A DNA stretch of 6,461 nt from contig JAGMEL010000180.1 of NCBI GenBank assembly GCA_023128195.1, positions 1-6,461 of the forward strand, written 5' to 3'. Positions 5,861 to 6,461 of this stretch are shown piece by piece; the stretch's first letter is position 1, and each line of letters starts with the position of its first letter. This DNA comes from Caldifarciminota bacterium (GTDB lineage: Bacteria; Hydrothermota; Tepidihabitantia; SM23-42). Under the pieces are notes generated by a model. It did no database searches. It worked only from the letters and a program-made list of their open reading frames with translations, and had not been told where the DNA came from. The translations under genes were made by a program, and so were the position numbers.

Positions 5861-6207
5861 TACCTACCTCCTCCTTCAGGTTCTTCAGGAATAATAGGTG
5901 CCTGTTCTTCAGGAATTGCTGGTTGCACGGGCATTTCCTCTAATCCTTTCTCAATCGCACTTCTTGTAGTTGTTCCTCGAGAAATTAGAACAAGTATAAG
6001 TGAAGTAGCAAAAAAACCAATTGCCAATCCAGTGGTCAACTTCACAAAAAATGGCGTAGCTCCCTTGCCACCAAATAGCGCATCACTTCCACCGCCACCA
6101 CCGCCAAACACACTCGACATACCGCCACCTTTTGATTGTTGCAGTAAAACCACAATGACCAGCAGCACACATATAAGTACGTGCAAAAACATAATCACAC
6201 TGTACAT
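5860..6207 (-). CDS. secG: preprotein translocase subunit SecG
   Basis: The small integral membrane subunit of the SecYEG channel, which aids SecA-driven export. The 115 residues show the SecG plan: a first membrane helix at about 3-22 ending in LLQQSKGGGMSSVFGG, a Gly-rich cytoplasmic loop (27-49, GGGGGGSDALFGGKGA), and a second helix at about 54-75 (FVKLTTGLAIGFFATSLILV). The tail from about 91 is Pro/Glu-rich and ends EGGGR. The start is supported by AAGGAG (6213-6218) five bases before the ATG. It lies downstream of tpiA, a common arrangement, but has its own consensus promoter inside the end of tpiA. The stop overlaps the rplU start by one base. Confidence 0.96.
   Translation of the reverse strand: MYSVIMFLHVLICVLLVIVVLLQQSKGGGMSSVFGGGGGGSDALFGGKGATPFFVKLTTGLAIGFFATSLILVLISRGTTTRSAIEKGLEEMPVQPAIPEEQAPIIPEEPEGGGR
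5866..5875 (-). promoter_or_regulatory. Shine-Dalgarno of rplU embedded in secG codons
   Basis: AGGAGGAGGT on the minus strand lies within the codons for the SecG C-terminal EGGGR, just before the TAATG stop/start. The Gly-rich end of SecG is therefore partly dictated by the ribosome site of rplU. Confidence 0.75.
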
Positions 6208-6316
6208 TTCTTCTCCTTCTCATGGCTAATTACCTTCAAGTAACAGCTTGCTTTCCCAAAATTGTTATTAATTCTAAAGAATAAAAATTTCAACTGCTCA
6301 AATTCAAACATGAAGT

Positions 6317-6344
6317 ATTATATCTATTTTACAGGCGATGTCAA
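6317..6344 (-). promoter_or_regulatory. consensus sigma70-type promoter for secG-rplU-rpmA
   Basis: On the minus strand TTGACA (6339-6344) and TATAAT (6317-6322) are exact consensus with a 16-base spacer. The -35 lies within the last codons of tpiA and the tpiA TAG (6324-6326) is in the spacer. Predicted start is near 6310-6311, about 100 bases before secG, so the transcript has a noticeable leader. Confidence 0.85.
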
Positions 6345-6461
6345 GTGACCAGCGAACTTTATAATCCGCGCAAAACTCTCAGGTTTCAGGCTTGCTCCAC
6401 CAACCAGAACACCATCAATATCCTGTTGTGCCATTAATACATCCACGTTTTCTGGTTTTAC
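6324..6461 (-). CDS. tpiA: triosephosphate isomerase, C-terminal fragment (continues beyond window)
   Basis: The frame is open from the window edge to a TAG at 6324-6326, giving the last 45 residues. They contain the TIM C-terminal block VKPENVDVLM, then DIDGVLVGGASLKPESF, whose GVLVGGASL is the phosphate-binding loop near the end of the barrel. The enzyme interconverts dihydroxyacetone phosphate and glyceraldehyde 3-phosphate in glycolysis. The N-terminal part, including the catalytic Lys, His and Glu, lies outside. The frame has no start codon of its own here because it is cut by the window edge. Its 3' end contains the promoter for secG. Confidence 0.96.
   Translation of the reverse strand, partial: VKPENVDVLMAQQDIDGVLVGGASLKPESFARIIKFAGHLTSPVK

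Noticed and set aside
5540..6229. 229-codon rightward frame opposite rplU and secG
   Set aside because: It is antisense to two certain genes; its Pro- and Ser-rich content mirrors the SecG Gly-rich loop and tail.

Overview
This AT-rich bacterial window holds housekeeping and envelope genes. I found no CRISPR array, transposase, phage gene, tRNA or rRNA. Gene content (SPOR protein, SecG, ECF sigma with membrane anti-sigma, WecB, secreted DUF4412 protein) suggests a diderm bacterium. The many short palindromic and simple intergenic repeats, together with tpiA-secG-rplU-rpmA next to DUF4412, resemble uncultivated lineages such as WOR-3/Stahlbacteria. That placement is a low-confidence impression and no marker here settles it.

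Layout. Two genes read rightward: the 3' end of a SPOR-domain protein (1-530) and rdgB (671-1243), an XTP/dITP pyrophosphatase. All other genes read leftward. A convergent gap (1244-1428) full of palindromes separates the two groups. The leftward genes form two likely transcription units. The first starts at a perfect sigma70-type promoter (TTGACA, 16-base spacer, TATAAT; 6317-6344) lying at the 3' end of a partial tpiA (6324-6461), and carries secG, rplU and rpmA. The second starts at an equally perfect promoter of the same spacing (4964-4991) and carries a secreted Met-rich DUF4412 protein, an ECF sigma factor, its zinc-finger transmembrane anti-sigma factor, a non-hydrolysing UDP-GlcNAc 2-epimerase (wecB) and a small DUF167/YggU protein. 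A tandem array of imperfect palindromes (5071-5200) separates the two units.

How the genes fit together. sigma/anti-sigma and anti-sigma/wecB each overlap by 4 bases, and wecB and DUF167 are 4 bases apart, so these four genes are probably co-transcribed and translationally coupled. A simple reading is an envelope-responsive sigma/anti-sigma switch tied to production of UDP-ManNAc for surface polysaccharide, with a periplasmic DUF4412 protein encoded upstream. This is inference from gene order. secG, rplU and rpmA link the Sec translocon to two 50S ribosomal proteins; secG and rplU share one base at a TAATG junction. The most unusual features are the wecB coupling to an anti-sigma gene, the two families of tandem palindromes with compensating stem changes, and a possible leaderless 38-codon ORF between the tpiA-internal promoter and secG.
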